From Gemmatimonas sp. (lineage in GTDB: Bacteria; Krumholzibacteriota; Krumholzibacteriia; LZORAL124-64-63): a stretch of 49,206 nt of DNA. Where the stretch lies: contig PNOJ01000008.1 in NCBI GenBank assembly GCA_013824755.1, positions 1 to 49,206 on the forward strand. The letters run 5' to 3'. Shown here one piece after another: positions 16,071-24,016 of this stretch (positions are counted from its first letter, which is position 1; the number at the start of each line of letters is the position of its first letter). Below the pieces are notes generated by a model. That model was not told the origin of the DNA, searched no databases, and was given only the letters and a program-made list of their open reading frames with translations. Both the position numbers and the translations under genes were made by a program.

Positions 16071-16844
16071 GTGAAGGATCGCATCCACTACCATCGCGCC
16101 TACAAGCGGCTGGGGCCGGTGCGCCGGCTGCCCCTGGTCGCGCTGCTGCTGCTGGTGGCCCTGCTCGACGCGGCGATCGCCTGGTTCCACGCGCCCCTGC
16201 TGGGCGCCTTCGTCCGGCAGGTGGCGCGGATGGCGGACTGGGTGGGCGTGCGGACCGAGCTCACGCACTGGGAGTTCCTGCCGGTGTGGGTCACGCGCAT
16301 GCCCGTGCTGGACGCGGCGGGCGCCTTCCCCTCGCGCCGGCTGGCCCTGGTCACCTTCGTCACGTCGGTGCTGATCGTGGCGGTGCTGCCGCGCCTGCAT
16401 TTCGTGCCGAAGGTGCTGCGCGTCTACGCGGTGTTCCTGTCCCTGCTGAACCTGATCTCCGGCGCGTTCTTCGTGCTGGTGCCGCACCTGTTCCCCTACG
16501 ACGTGCTCGACTTCTCGCTGCTCTACATGGGCACCCAGTTCGGCATGTGGCTGCTGATGCCCGTGGTGATGGGCGTGGCGCTCTCGCCGCTGCAGACGCC
16601 GGTCTGGGAGCGCTTCGCGGTGATCCTGGCGACGCTGGGCTACGCGGCGCTGTTCGGCGCGGTGCGCTACGCCAGCTTCCTGTACCTGCTGCAGAAGCTG
16701 ACGGTGCTGCACATGGCGGCCATGTTCTTCGCCCTGGGCCCGCTGATCGACTTCGTCTACCTGGTGGCGATCTACTCGGTGTACATGAACGTCGTGGCCC
16801 TGCGGCTGCGCGACCGGCCGGAGACGTGGCGATGGTCGTTCTGA
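16071..16844 (+). CDS. Polytopic membrane protein at the head of an exopolysaccharide operon
   Basis: A 257-residue protein with a basic N-terminus and about six hydrophobic segments: LPLVALLLLVALLDAAIAWF, a second from LALVTFVTSVLIVAV, then YAVFLSLLNLISGAFFVL, FGMWLLMPVVMGVAL, FAVILATLGYAALFG and FALGPLIDFVYLVAIYSV. About 50 residues between the first and second segments probably lie in the periplasm. I recognise no family. It lacks the Cys and Arg/His triad of exosortases and has no glycosyltransferase motif. Overlap with the GT2 synthase start suggests it works with that enzyme, for example as an accessory subunit of the synthase. Confidence 0.75.
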   Translation: MKDRIHYHRAYKRLGPVRRLPLVALLLLVALLDAAIAWFHAPLLGAFVRQVARMADWVGVRTELTHWEFLPVWVTRMPVLDAAGAFPSRRLALVTFVTSVLIVAVLPRLHFVPKVLRVYAVFLSLLNLISGAFFVLVPHLFPYDVLDFSLLYMGTQFGMWLLMPVVMGVALSPLQTPVWERFAVILATLGYAALFGAVRYASFLYLLQKLTVLHMAAMFFALGPLIDFVYLVAIYSVYMNVVALRLRDRPETWRWSF

Positions 16845-18094
16845 TCCTCAAGCTGTACGTGCTGCTGGTGGTGCTGATCATGGCGATCTACGCCACGCGG
16901 CACTACCGGTTCACGGTCAACCGGCTCGTCGGCGACCAGCGCCTGTACTACCAGGACCTGATCGACTCGGACCTGCCGCGCATCTCGGTGCTGGTGCCGA
17001 TGCACGACGAGGAGAAGGTGGCCCGGCAGTCCCTCGAGGCGATCCTGCGCTGCGAGTACCCGCGCGGGCTGCTCGAGATCATCCCCATCAACGACCACTC
17101 CGGCGACGGCACCGCGGCGATCCTGGACGAGATGGCCGCCAAGCACGACGTCATCAAGCCGTTGCACCGCCACGAGGGCCAGCGCGGCAAGCCCGCCGCC
17201 CTCAACGACGCGCTGCTGGTGGCCGCGGCCGACGTGATCATCGTCTTCGACGCCGACTACCTGCCCGCCCGCGGATCGCTGCGCGACCTGGCGATCTCGT
17301 TCAAGGACCCGGAGGTCGGCGCGGTCATGGGGCGCGTGGTGCCGGTCAACACGCGCGCCAACCTGCTGACCCGCCTGCTCGATCTCGAACGCAGCGGCGG
17401 CTACCAGGTGGACCAGCAGGCCCGCCACAACCTGCACCTGATGCCGCAGTACGGCGGCACCGTCGGCGGTTTCCGGCGCGACCTGGCGCTCTCGTTCGGC
17501 GGCTTCGACCAGCGCGTGCTGGCCGAGGACACCGACCTGACCTACCGCCTGTTCATCAACGGCTGGAAGGTGGTCTACGCCAACCGCGTGGAGTGCTTCG
17601 AGGAGGTGCCCGAGACCTGGGAGGTGCGCTCGCGCCAGATCCGGCGCTGGTCGCGCGGGCACAACTACGTCATGTTCAAGCACTTCGGCGGGCTGCTGCG
17701 CTCGCCCTACCTGACGCGCGCCGAGAAGCTGGACGGCCTGCTGCTGCTGACGATCTACCTGGTGCCGGTCTTCCTGCTGACGGGCATCCTGGATTCCGTG
17801 GCGCTGTTCTTCATGGGCGAGATGCAGATCATCGACAGCGTGCTGGTGTTCCTGTTCGTGGCGACCTACAACTCCTTCGGCAACTTCGCGCCCTTCTACC
17901 AGATCGGCACCGCGTCGCTGCTCGACGGCGTCACCCACCGCATCCGCCTGCTGCCCTTCCTGATGTTCTACTTCCTCTTGAACATCTGGACGATCACGCA
18001 CGGGTTCCTGCAGGCCCTCGGCGACCGATTCTGGCGCCGCAAGCGCGCCGAGTGGGACAAGACCAAGCGCTTCCGCAAGGAGGCGGCCGCATGA
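16832..18094 (+). CDS. Processive family 2 glycosyltransferase (PgaC/BcsA-like)
   Basis: A 420-residue inner-membrane synthase. One N-terminal transmembrane helix is followed by a GT-A domain with VLVPMHDEEKVARQSLEAI, the aspartate-containing INDHSGDGT, the DxD-type VFDADYLP, the catalytic-base motif LAEDTDLTYRL, and QIRRWSRGH (Q-x-x-R-W). These are the D,D,D,QxxRW residues of processive beta-synthases. Three further C-terminal hydrophobic segments would form the translocation channel. It most likely polymerises a hexose or N-acetylhexosamine from UDP-sugar; the nearby deacetylase favours an acetylated amino sugar. The start overlaps the preceding gene by 13 bases, and the stop overlaps the next gene (ATGA). 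Confidence 0.9.
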   Translation: MVVLILKLYVLLVVLIMAIYATRHYRFTVNRLVGDQRLYYQDLIDSDLPRISVLVPMHDEEKVARQSLEAILRCEYPRGLLEIIPINDHSGDGTAAILDEMAAKHDVIKPLHRHEGQRGKPAALNDALLVAAADVIIVFDADYLPARGSLRDLAISFKDPEVGAVMGRVVPVNTRANLLTRLLDLERSGGYQVDQQARHNLHLMPQYGGTVGGFRRDLALSFGGFDQRVLAEDTDLTYRLFINGWKVVYANRVECFEEVPETWEVRSRQIRRWSRGHNYVMFKHFGGLLRSPYLTRAEKLDGLLLLTIYLVPVFLLTGILDSVALFFMGEMQIIDSVLVFLFVATYNSFGNFAPFYQIGTASLLDGVTHRIRLLPFLMFYFLLNIWTITHGFLQALGDRFWRRKRAEWDKTKRFRKEAAA

Positions 18095-19224
18095 CGCGAC
18101 GACTGGCCGGCCTGTCCCTGCTGCCCGCGACCGCCGTCACGGCGGGGGCCGCCACGCACGCGCTGTCCTTCGAGGCCGCGCTGCTGCTGGGCGCCTTCGG
18201 CCTGCTGATCCTGGTGCCCTTCATGCCGGGACTGATCGAGATCTGGCGCCCGCGCGACCGCTACCCGCTGCCGGTGGACATGGACTACGTCAAGGACCCG
18301 CGCCACCTGGGCCGCTCGGCCCGCGCGCTGCTGGCCGTCGCCCTGCGCGGCGACCAGGGCCCGGCGGGCCGCCGCACGGTGACCCTCTCGAAGGTCGAGG
18401 CGGTCGAGGTCCACGACCGGCTCGACGTCTCGGCCGGGGCCAACCTGTCGGCGATCCAGCTGGCCCGGGGCCCGATGGTCGTCGGCGAACGCGCGACCTG
18501 CGACCGCGACCTCTACGCCCGCGCCGGCGCCCGCATCGGCGAGGGCGCCGTCCTGCGCTCGCTGGCCTGCGACGGGCGCGCCGCGCTGGGTCGCGGCGTG
18601 AGCATCGCCCGCTGGCTCGACGTCGAGGGCGACGTCCACGTCGGACCGCAGTCGCACCTCGGCGCCAGCGCGGCGGCCGCGGGCTTCCTGGAGCTGGCCG
18701 ACGGGGTGACGTTCGAGCGGCTGTGGGGTTCGCCCGTGCGCACGACGGGCTACCGCGGGCCGCGCGAACTGCCGCCGGCCCCGGCGCCGTTCGCGTTGCC
18801 CGACGTGCTGGAGATCCGCGATCTCGAGGACCTGGCGAGCCTGCACCGGGGCGACCTGGTCGTCGGGCCGGGCGAGACCTTCGACCGCCCGCTGGTGGTC
18901 AGGGGCGACCTGCGGATCGAGACCGACGCGGTCGTCGACCGCACGGTCAAGGTGTACGGCGACCTGACCCTGGCGCCCGGGGCGCTGCTGCTCGGCGACG
19001 CCTTCGTCGAAGGTTCGGTGTTCGTGGGCGAGGGGGCGGCCGTGCGCGGCTGCATCTTCTCGCAGGACTCCGTGGAACTGGGCCGCGGGGCGCGCGTGGG
19101 CGCGCCGGGCCTGGTCAAATCGGTGGTCGGCAAGCGCAGCGTGACGCTGGCCGGCGACGTCGCCATCCATGGGTACGTGCTGACCGACGGCCGGGGATGC
19201 GTGATATGCCGCGGCTCGGACTGA
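18091..19224 (+). CDS. Membrane-anchored bactofilin-like beta-helix protein
   Basis: The 377-residue protein has one or two N-terminal membrane segments (around residues 8-50, ending LLILVPFMPGLIEIW). The rest consists of short hydrophobic repeats typical of a right-handed beta-helix. Examples are GDVHVGPQSHLGAS, LVVRGDLRIETDAVVDRTVK, GDLTLAPGALLLGDAFVEGS and GEGAAVRGCIFSQDSVELGRG. This is the pattern of polymer-forming bactofilins (DUF583), here in two blocks with a membrane anchor. Bactofilins scaffold cell-wall or polysaccharide machinery. Its position between synthase and deacetylase suggests it organises the export complex. The terminal GCVICRGSD overlaps the next start by about 19 bases. 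Confidence 0.75.
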   Translation: MTRRLAGLSLLPATAVTAGAATHALSFEAALLLGAFGLLILVPFMPGLIEIWRPRDRYPLPVDMDYVKDPRHLGRSARALLAVALRGDQGPAGRRTVTLSKVEAVEVHDRLDVSAGANLSAIQLARGPMVVGERATCDRDLYARAGARIGEGAVLRSLACDGRAALGRGVSIARWLDVEGDVHVGPQSHLGASAAAAGFLELADGVTFERLWGSPVRTTGYRGPRELPPAPAPFALPDVLEIRDLEDLASLHRGDLVVGPGETFDRPLVVRGDLRIETDAVVDRTVKVYGDLTLAPGALLLGDAFVEGSVFVGEGAAVRGCIFSQDSVELGRGARVGAPGLVKSVVGKRSVTLAGDVAIHGYVLTDGRGCVICRGSD

Positions 19225-21056
19225 TCCTGGCCCTGATCGCCTGCGTCGCCGTGGCGGTCTACGGCGTGGGCGTCCTGCGCCACGTCGGGCGCGAGGCCGA
19301 GCGCGGCGACCTGCGCGTGCTGGTGGGCTACAACCCCTCGCTCATGGACGAGAGCGGGGACGTCGTCGCGGCCTGGCGCAGCGTGCTGGAGGAGGAGGGC
19401 GTCGCGGCCCAGGCCCTCGACCTCTACACCCTGCTGGACCTCGACCCGGCGGCGACCGTGGCCGCCTGCCCCGCGCTGATCCTGCCCGACGGGGTCTGCC
19501 GCCGCCTGAACTCCTCGCTCGAACCCTGGCTGGACGCCTACCTGCGCGCCGGCGGCTCCCTGATGGTCGTCTACGACGCCGGCATCAAGAGCCTCAAGGG
19601 CGCCTACCTGCCGCGCAGCTACCTGTCGCGCTTCACCGGCGTCCAGCACGTGGACTACACCGACGGCGGCCAGGACAGCTACACCACCGGCGCGCTGCGC
19701 TTCGCCGACGCGGCCGCCGCCCGCACCTGCCAGATCCCGCCGGGCAAGCTGGCCCCCGACCTGACCGTCACCGGCTACAGCTACGGCCGCCTGCGCTACC
19801 CCGTCGCCCGCACGCGGCTCGAGGCCGACGACGCGCGCGTGCTGGCCTGGGCCGTCACCGACGACAACCGCGAGCACCCGGCGATCGTCGCCCGCGCCTA
19901 CGGGGCCGGCCGCTGCCTGCACGTGAACCTGCCGCTGGGACACCTCAAGTCGCACGCCGACGACCTGCCGCTGCGCGCGATCGCGCGCTGGTGGCTGCTG
20001 GACGAGGTGGGCCTGCCCTGCCTGATGAGCGCGCCGCGCGGCGTCGGCGGCCTGGTCCTGAACTGGCACGTCGACGGCAACGGCGACTGGCCCTACCTGG
20101 ACGACATGGTCGCCCGCGGCCTCTTCCGCCGCGACCTGCCCGCCTCGATCCACGTCTGCGCCGGCCCCGACCTGAACGCGCCGGGCGACGGCGACGGCTT
20201 CGACGCCTGCGGGAAGGGGCGCCGCCAGCTCGAGGCGCTGGCCGGCCTGGGCGAGATCGGCTCGCACGGCGGCTGGACCCACAACCTGTTCTCCGCCGAG
20301 GTGCTGGCCGGGCGCTGGGGTGCGACCGAGGCGGGCGACGCCGTGCGCCGCAACCGCGACTGCCTGCGCGAGGTCGTCGGCCGACCCGTCGCGGAATACT
20401 CCGCGCCCGACGGCGTGCACCCGCCGCACCTGATGACGCCGCTGCTCGAGGAGCTGGGCTTCACCTGCTACTACACCACCAGCGACATCGGCAGCGCGCC
20501 CAACCGCAGCTTCAGCGACGGGCGGCGCCTGTCGGACCTGCTGATCGCCTTCCCGGTCATGCCCCTGCGCGACGTGGCGAGCTTCGGGGAGATGGACACC
20601 AAGCACCGCCTGGACAGCGGCGAGGTGGCGGCCTGGCTGGACGGGATGCTGGACTACTGCGAACGCAACCGCGCGGTGCGCCTGATGTACTCGCACCCCT
20701 ACAACCTCTACCTGTACCACGGCGACCAGGACTACCTGCCCGCCTACGCCGCCTGGCTGGACGAGCTGGCGGCGCGCTGCCGCGACGGCCGGCTGCAGGT
20801 GCGCCCGATGCGCGAGTTCGCCGACTTCCAGCTGCGGATGCTGGCGACCGAGGCGACCTGGCGGGTCGCCGACGGGGAACTGCGGCTGCACCTGCGCAAC
20901 CCGCGCGGCCTGCGCGACCTGGCCTTCAGCGTGCCGGCCGGCCGCTGGCGGGCCCCGACGGCGCCCTACCTGCGCGCCACCACCGGCGACGGGCGCCACG
21001 TGGTGGTGATCGAGGATGACGCGCGCGAGATGGATGTGGTGCTGCATGCTCGCTAG
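19206..21056 (+). CDS. Periplasmic polysaccharide deacetylase with N-terminal GATase-like domain
   Basis: A 616-residue protein with an N-terminal membrane anchor (LGLILALIACVAVAVYGVGV). Residues about 35-250 resemble a class I glutaminase-like fold (LVGYNPSLMDES, PALILPDGVCRRLNSS, GGSLMVVYDAG) without an evident catalytic Cys. From about residue 280 a CE4-like domain begins: LVLNWHVDGNGDW supplies the metal-binding Asp and GSHGGWTHNLF gives H-x4-H, the spacing I recall for PgaB rather than the H-x3-H of peptidoglycan deacetylases. YSAPDGVHPP and LMYSHPYNLYLYHG follow. It probably N-deacetylates the polymer made by the preceding synthase. An alternative ATG three codons upstream is possible. 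Confidence 0.82.
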   Translation: MPRLGLILALIACVAVAVYGVGVLRHVGREAERGDLRVLVGYNPSLMDESGDVVAAWRSVLEEEGVAAQALDLYTLLDLDPAATVAACPALILPDGVCRRLNSSLEPWLDAYLRAGGSLMVVYDAGIKSLKGAYLPRSYLSRFTGVQHVDYTDGGQDSYTTGALRFADAAAARTCQIPPGKLAPDLTVTGYSYGRLRYPVARTRLEADDARVLAWAVTDDNREHPAIVARAYGAGRCLHVNLPLGHLKSHADDLPLRAIARWWLLDEVGLPCLMSAPRGVGGLVLNWHVDGNGDWPYLDDMVARGLFRRDLPASIHVCAGPDLNAPGDGDGFDACGKGRRQLEALAGLGEIGSHGGWTHNLFSAEVLAGRWGATEAGDAVRRNRDCLREVVGRPVAEYSAPDGVHPPHLMTPLLEELGFTCYYTTSDIGSAPNRSFSDGRRLSDLLIAFPVMPLRDVASFGEMDTKHRLDSGEVAAWLDGMLDYCERNRAVRLMYSHPYNLYLYHGDQDYLPAYAAWLDELAARCRDGRLQVRPMREFADFQLRMLATEATWRVADGELRLHLRNPRGLRDLAFSVPAGRWRAPTAPYLRATTGDGRHVVVIEDDAREMDVVLHAR

Positions 21057-21915
21057 CGCGGCGCTCCTGACGCTGTCGGGCGGCTGCGCCGGGCACCGCG
21101 ACCCGGCGCTGGCGGTCGTGAACTGGTTCGAGCCCCTCGACGGCGGGCGCGACCACGTGAGCCCGTACTTCACGAACCTCTACGCCCTGTCGCTGGTGCG
21201 CCACGGGCTCGGGGCGGGCGAGGTGCGAGGCTACGTGGCCTGGTACCTGGACCACCTGAACTACCCGGACCGCCACGGCCTGACCGGCACCATCGACGAC
21301 ATGGTCGTGCGGCCGGGCGGCCGCCTCGAGCGCACCGGCCGCTACGATTCGGTCGACGGCTACGCCGGCACCTTCCTGCTGCTGCTGGACGAGTGGGAGC
21401 AGGCCGGCGGCGACCGCGCGCTGCTGGAGGCGAACCGCTCGCGCATCCAGGACGTGGCCTGGCTGCTGCTGCGCCTGCAGGATCCCGACGGGCTGGTGCG
21501 CGCGCTGCCGGACGCGAACGCGCGCTACCTGATGGACAACTGCGAGGCCTACGCGGGGTTGCTGGCCTACGACGCCCTGAGCCGGCGCCTGGGCTGGGAC
21601 ACCGGGCCGCGCCACCGCATCGCGGCCGAGGACGTCCGCGAGGCCGTGCTGGGCCGCCTGTCCGACGGGCCGGGACGGCGCTTCCACTGGGCGGACGCCG
21701 GCGGCGTGCCGCACCGGTCCGATTGGGACGTGTTCTACCCGGATGCGCTGGCCCAGCTGTTCCCGATCCTGTACGGTGTGGTGGACGCCCGCTCGGATCT
21801 GGCGCAGCACCTGTGGCGGGAGTTCGCGCAGCGCCACGACCCGCGCGCGGGACAGCCGGTCTCGGCGGTCCAGCGCGCCATCATCGACCTGACCAGGGAG
21901 CGAGTGACGCCGTGA
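21016..21915 (+). CDS. Predicted lipoprotein with alpha-helical toroid-like domain
   Basis: A 299-residue product whose N-terminus, MLASAALLTLSGGCAG, ends in a lipobox-like cysteine. I kept the upstream ATG despite a 41-base overlap with the deacetylase gene because the internal ATG would leave too short a signal peptide. The body is helix-rich: VSPYFTNLYALSLVRHG, DGYAGTFLLLLDEWEQAGG, IQDVAWLLLRLQDPDGLVRALPD and MDNCEAYAGLLAYDALSRRLG. It resembles the alpha/alpha-barrel of polysaccharide hydrolases or lyases, with plausible acidic residues in NWFEPLD, TIDDM and DNCEAY. By position it may trim or bind the exopolysaccharide, as BcsZ or the PgaB hydrolase domain do. The family is not identified. 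Confidence 0.7.
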   Translation: MTRARWMWCCMLASAALLTLSGGCAGHRDPALAVVNWFEPLDGGRDHVSPYFTNLYALSLVRHGLGAGEVRGYVAWYLDHLNYPDRHGLTGTIDDMVVRPGGRLERTGRYDSVDGYAGTFLLLLDEWEQAGGDRALLEANRSRIQDVAWLLLRLQDPDGLVRALPDANARYLMDNCEAYAGLLAYDALSRRLGWDTGPRHRIAAEDVREAVLGRLSDGPGRRFHWADAGGVPHRSDWDVFYPDALAQLFPILYGVVDARSDLAQHLWREFAQRHDPRAGQPVSAVQRAIIDLTRERVTP

Positions 21916-22748
21916 GCCACACGACACTGCGATCCGTCCTGCTCGCCGCCGGCCTCGCGGCGCTGTCGCTGACCGGGGCCGCGGGCGCGCACGCCGCCGG
22001 GGGCGCCGAGGAGTGGGCCCGCCTGCGCGGGGCTCCGGGCTACCGCCTGGACGTCGACCTGCTGCTGGACCGCCTCGACCCGCAGGACCTCTACGGGAAC
22101 TGGGCGACCGGCACGGCCACGCTCTACGTGAAGACACTGCCGCGCCTGACGCCGTTCGTGCAGGTGTCGTTGCTGGAGCGGGAGGACGTCGACGCGGGCT
22201 TCTCCGTCGGCACCTACGCCGACTGGACCAGCCGCCTGTACTCGTCCACCTCGTTCACCGCCGGCGGTCGTTCGCACTACCTGCAGAAGAACCGCTGGGA
22301 CCATTCCTTCTTCCTGAACACCGGCCCGGTCACCCTGGTCGCCGGCGCCGGCTGGCTGCAGGACCACGACGGGCACGAGGACTGGTCGCTCGCCTTCGGC
22401 CCGCGTCTGTGGCGGGGCCGCCTGATCCTCGAGTACCTCGCGACCCGCACCGCCAGCGATCCGGGCGACCACGTCGGCTGGAAGCACCGGGTGTCCGGCG
22501 GCTGGGGGGAGGAGGGCCGCAGTTGGCTCTTCCTGAACCTCACCGTCGGCCAGGAGCGCTACGCCGCCACCTGGGTGACGCCGGCCCAGGACGTCGACCA
22601 CGATTTCTACGAGGTCGCGGCGAGCCTGCAGCGTTGGGTGCGTCCGCGCCTGGGCTACAAGCTGCAGGCGGGCTGGCTGGACCTGGGCGAGGGGTTGGAC
22701 GGCTACGAGAAGCTCGGCGTCGGCGCTGGCGGTTTCCTCGAATTTTGA
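21912..22748 (+). CDS. YaiO-like outer-membrane beta-barrel protein
   Basis: A 278-residue protein with a signal peptide (VLLAAGLAALSLTGAAGAHA). Alternating amphipathic strands rich in aromatic residues follow, such as ATLYVKTLPRLTPFVQVSLLERED, SFTAGGRSHYLQKNRWDHSFF and LILEYLATRTAS. It ends GVGAGGFLEF with the C-terminal phenylalanine recognised by the Bam machinery. The pattern resembles the YaiO family, often encoded beside glycosyltransferases. It is the likely outer-membrane export or surface component of the operon. The GTG start overlaps the preceding stop by four bases. An unusual structured repeat begins immediately after its stop codon. Confidence 0.8.
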   Translation: MSHTTLRSVLLAAGLAALSLTGAAGAHAAGGAEEWARLRGAPGYRLDVDLLLDRLDPQDLYGNWATGTATLYVKTLPRLTPFVQVSLLEREDVDAGFSVGTYADWTSRLYSSTSFTAGGRSHYLQKNRWDHSFFLNTGPVTLVAGAGWLQDHDGHEDWSLAFGPRLWRGRLILEYLATRTASDPGDHVGWKHRVSGGWGEEGRSWLFLNLTVGQERYAATWVTPAQDVDHDFYEVAASLQRWVRPRLGYKLQAGWLDLGEGLDGYEKLGVGAGGFLEF

Positions 22749-22873
22749 TGAACACCCATCGCGTCAGGGGTGTCCGTAGGGCTCCGTAGCCAGGATGGCG
22801 AAGGAGCCTGAAGGCCAAGCGTTCCGGGCACACGAGGTGCCCGGAACGCGTCCCCTGTCACGATGGGTTTTCA
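22749..22873 (+). repeat. Structured intergenic element, copy A (inverted relative to copy B)
   Basis: This ~125-nt stretch fills the whole convergent gap between the YaiO-like and MBL genes. Outer arms of 22 nt pair with three mismatches. The 93-nt core aligns without gaps to copy B in opposite orientation with 14 differences by my count. Inner stem I is GCGTTCCGGGCAC with GTGCCCGGAACGC (loop ACGAG). Inner stem II is GGCTCC with GGAGCC around an invariant GCCAGGATGGC hairpin. Both inner stems differ from copy B by compensatory pairs. The right arm runs into the stop codon of the MBL gene. Confidence 0.85.
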
Positions 22874-23806
22874 TCTAGCAGGGCGCAGGTGGTTGTCGAC
22901 GTAATAATGGAGCAGGATGCGGGCGAAGGCGTGCTCGTCGGCGGGGACGAGGGGGCCGATGTCGTGCAGCCAGCCGTCGGCGCAGGCGGTGGAGGACGAG
23001 TCGGCCGCGGCGCGGTCGAGGAGGTTGCCGAAGGCGGCGCGGTAGCGCGCGAAGTCCTCGCGGGTCATGACCGGACCGTGGCCCGGGACCAGGCGCGAGA
23101 AGTCGACCTCGTCCAGGCGGTCCAGGGCGGACCGCCAGCGGCTGGTGCAGGCCGTGTCCGGCAGCGGGACGGGCAGGGTCACCAGGTCGCCCGCGATCAG
23201 CACCCGCGTGGCGGGATCGAAGAGCCAGACGTCGCCGGCGGTGACGGCCCGCGTTTCCAGACCCAGCACGAGCTCGCGCCCGGCGATCGTGCGCGCGCCC
23301 GGAGCGGCCACGATCTCGTCGGGCGCCAGGGCTTCGCCCTGGTCCAGGATGGCCAGTTCGGCGCGCATGGTCGCCGCGCTGCTCGTGTCGAGACCCGCCT
23401 GCGCGAGCGCGCCTTCCAGGTGGGCGCGGTAGTCCGCCAGGAAGCCCGTCATCGCTCCGGCGAGGGCGTCGCTGGACCAGACGCGGACGCCGGGGTGGGC
23501 GCGGCGCACGCGCGGGTTTCCGCCCAGGTGGTCGAGGTGCCAGTGGGTGTTCACGATCACGGCGACGGGCCGCCGCGCGCGGGATGCGAAGTCGAGGATG
23601 GCCTGCGCGTGAGCGGGATGCCGTCCGGTGTCCACCACGATCAGCCCGTCGGGCGCCTCGATGATCACCGTGTTGCCGTCGGGCTGGCTGCCCCGGACGA
23701 AGCGGCCCGGCAACAGATGGATCCCGTCGGCGACCAGCTCGGCCCGGCAGGGCGTCGTGACGGCGCACATCGCCAGCAGCACGAGGGTCATCTGTCGCAG
23801 CGTCAT
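22871..23806 (-). CDS. Exported MBL-fold metallo-hydrolase
   Basis: A 311-residue metallo-beta-lactamase-fold protein with a signal peptide (MTLVLLAMCAVTTPCRA). VNTHWHLDHLGGN is the H-x-H-x-D-H zinc motif, LIAGDLV supplies the bridging Asp and LVPGHGPV the last His. The family covers glyoxalase-type, lactonase and quinoprotein-relay hydrolases; features for subclass B3 beta-lactamases are not specific enough to claim resistance. It should act in the periplasm. GGAGACGCCACC precedes the ATG. Its stop codon is embedded in the arm of the adjacent structured repeat. It diverges from the YR-tail protein gene across an AT-rich region. Confidence 0.9.
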   Translation of the reverse strand: MTLRQMTLVLLAMCAVTTPCRAELVADGIHLLPGRFVRGSQPDGNTVIIEAPDGLIVVDTGRHPAHAQAILDFASRARRPVAVIVNTHWHLDHLGGNPRVRRAHPGVRVWSSDALAGAMTGFLADYRAHLEGALAQAGLDTSSAATMRAELAILDQGEALAPDEIVAAPGARTIAGRELVLGLETRAVTAGDVWLFDPATRVLIAGDLVTLPVPLPDTACTSRWRSALDRLDEVDFSRLVPGHGPVMTREDFARYRAAFGNLLDRAAADSSSTACADGWLHDIGPLVPADEHAFARILLHYYVDNHLRPAR

Positions 23807-23900
23807 GGTGGCGTCTCCTTGCGGGAACGGGTGCCGATCGGGATCCGACGCAGGTCCTCGTGAAATGTTCCATCCGCAAACCTGTAATCATATCAATCAG

Positions 23901-23928
23901 TTAATACCATACAATTTTGATATACAAT
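23901..23928 (+). promoter_or_regulatory. Putative promoter in an AT-rich island before the fourth YR-tail gene
   Basis: TTAATA-N16-TACAAT lies inside a strongly AT-rich stretch (about 23877-23935). The divergent MBL gene starts about 95 bases to the left, so the island may serve both genes. Confidence 0.4.
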
Positions 23929-24016
23929 CAGGGTCCCATCGCGTATGCTCACGAGGCATCAGCGGACGTGGTGGCGCTGCCCCGCCACCCCCGACACCAT
24001 CGCGAGGGAGATCCCC

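Noticed and set aside
16071-16844. Possible exosortase or archaeosortase that would process the YR-tail proteins
   Set aside because: The protein is polytopic and near polysaccharide genes but lacks a catalytic Cys and the Arg/His motifs of exosortases, and the YR tail lacks the hydrophobic helix exosortases require.
22540-22833. Short ORF in repeat copy A (MCPERLAFRLLRHPG) with a lookalike in copy B
   Set aside because: The two versions differ by non-synonymous changes placed at paired stem positions, so the structure, not a protein, is conserved.
22871-23806. Metallo-beta-lactamase antibiotic resistance gene
   Set aside because: The zinc motif is common to all MBL-fold hydrolases; nothing specific for beta-lactamases can be claimed.
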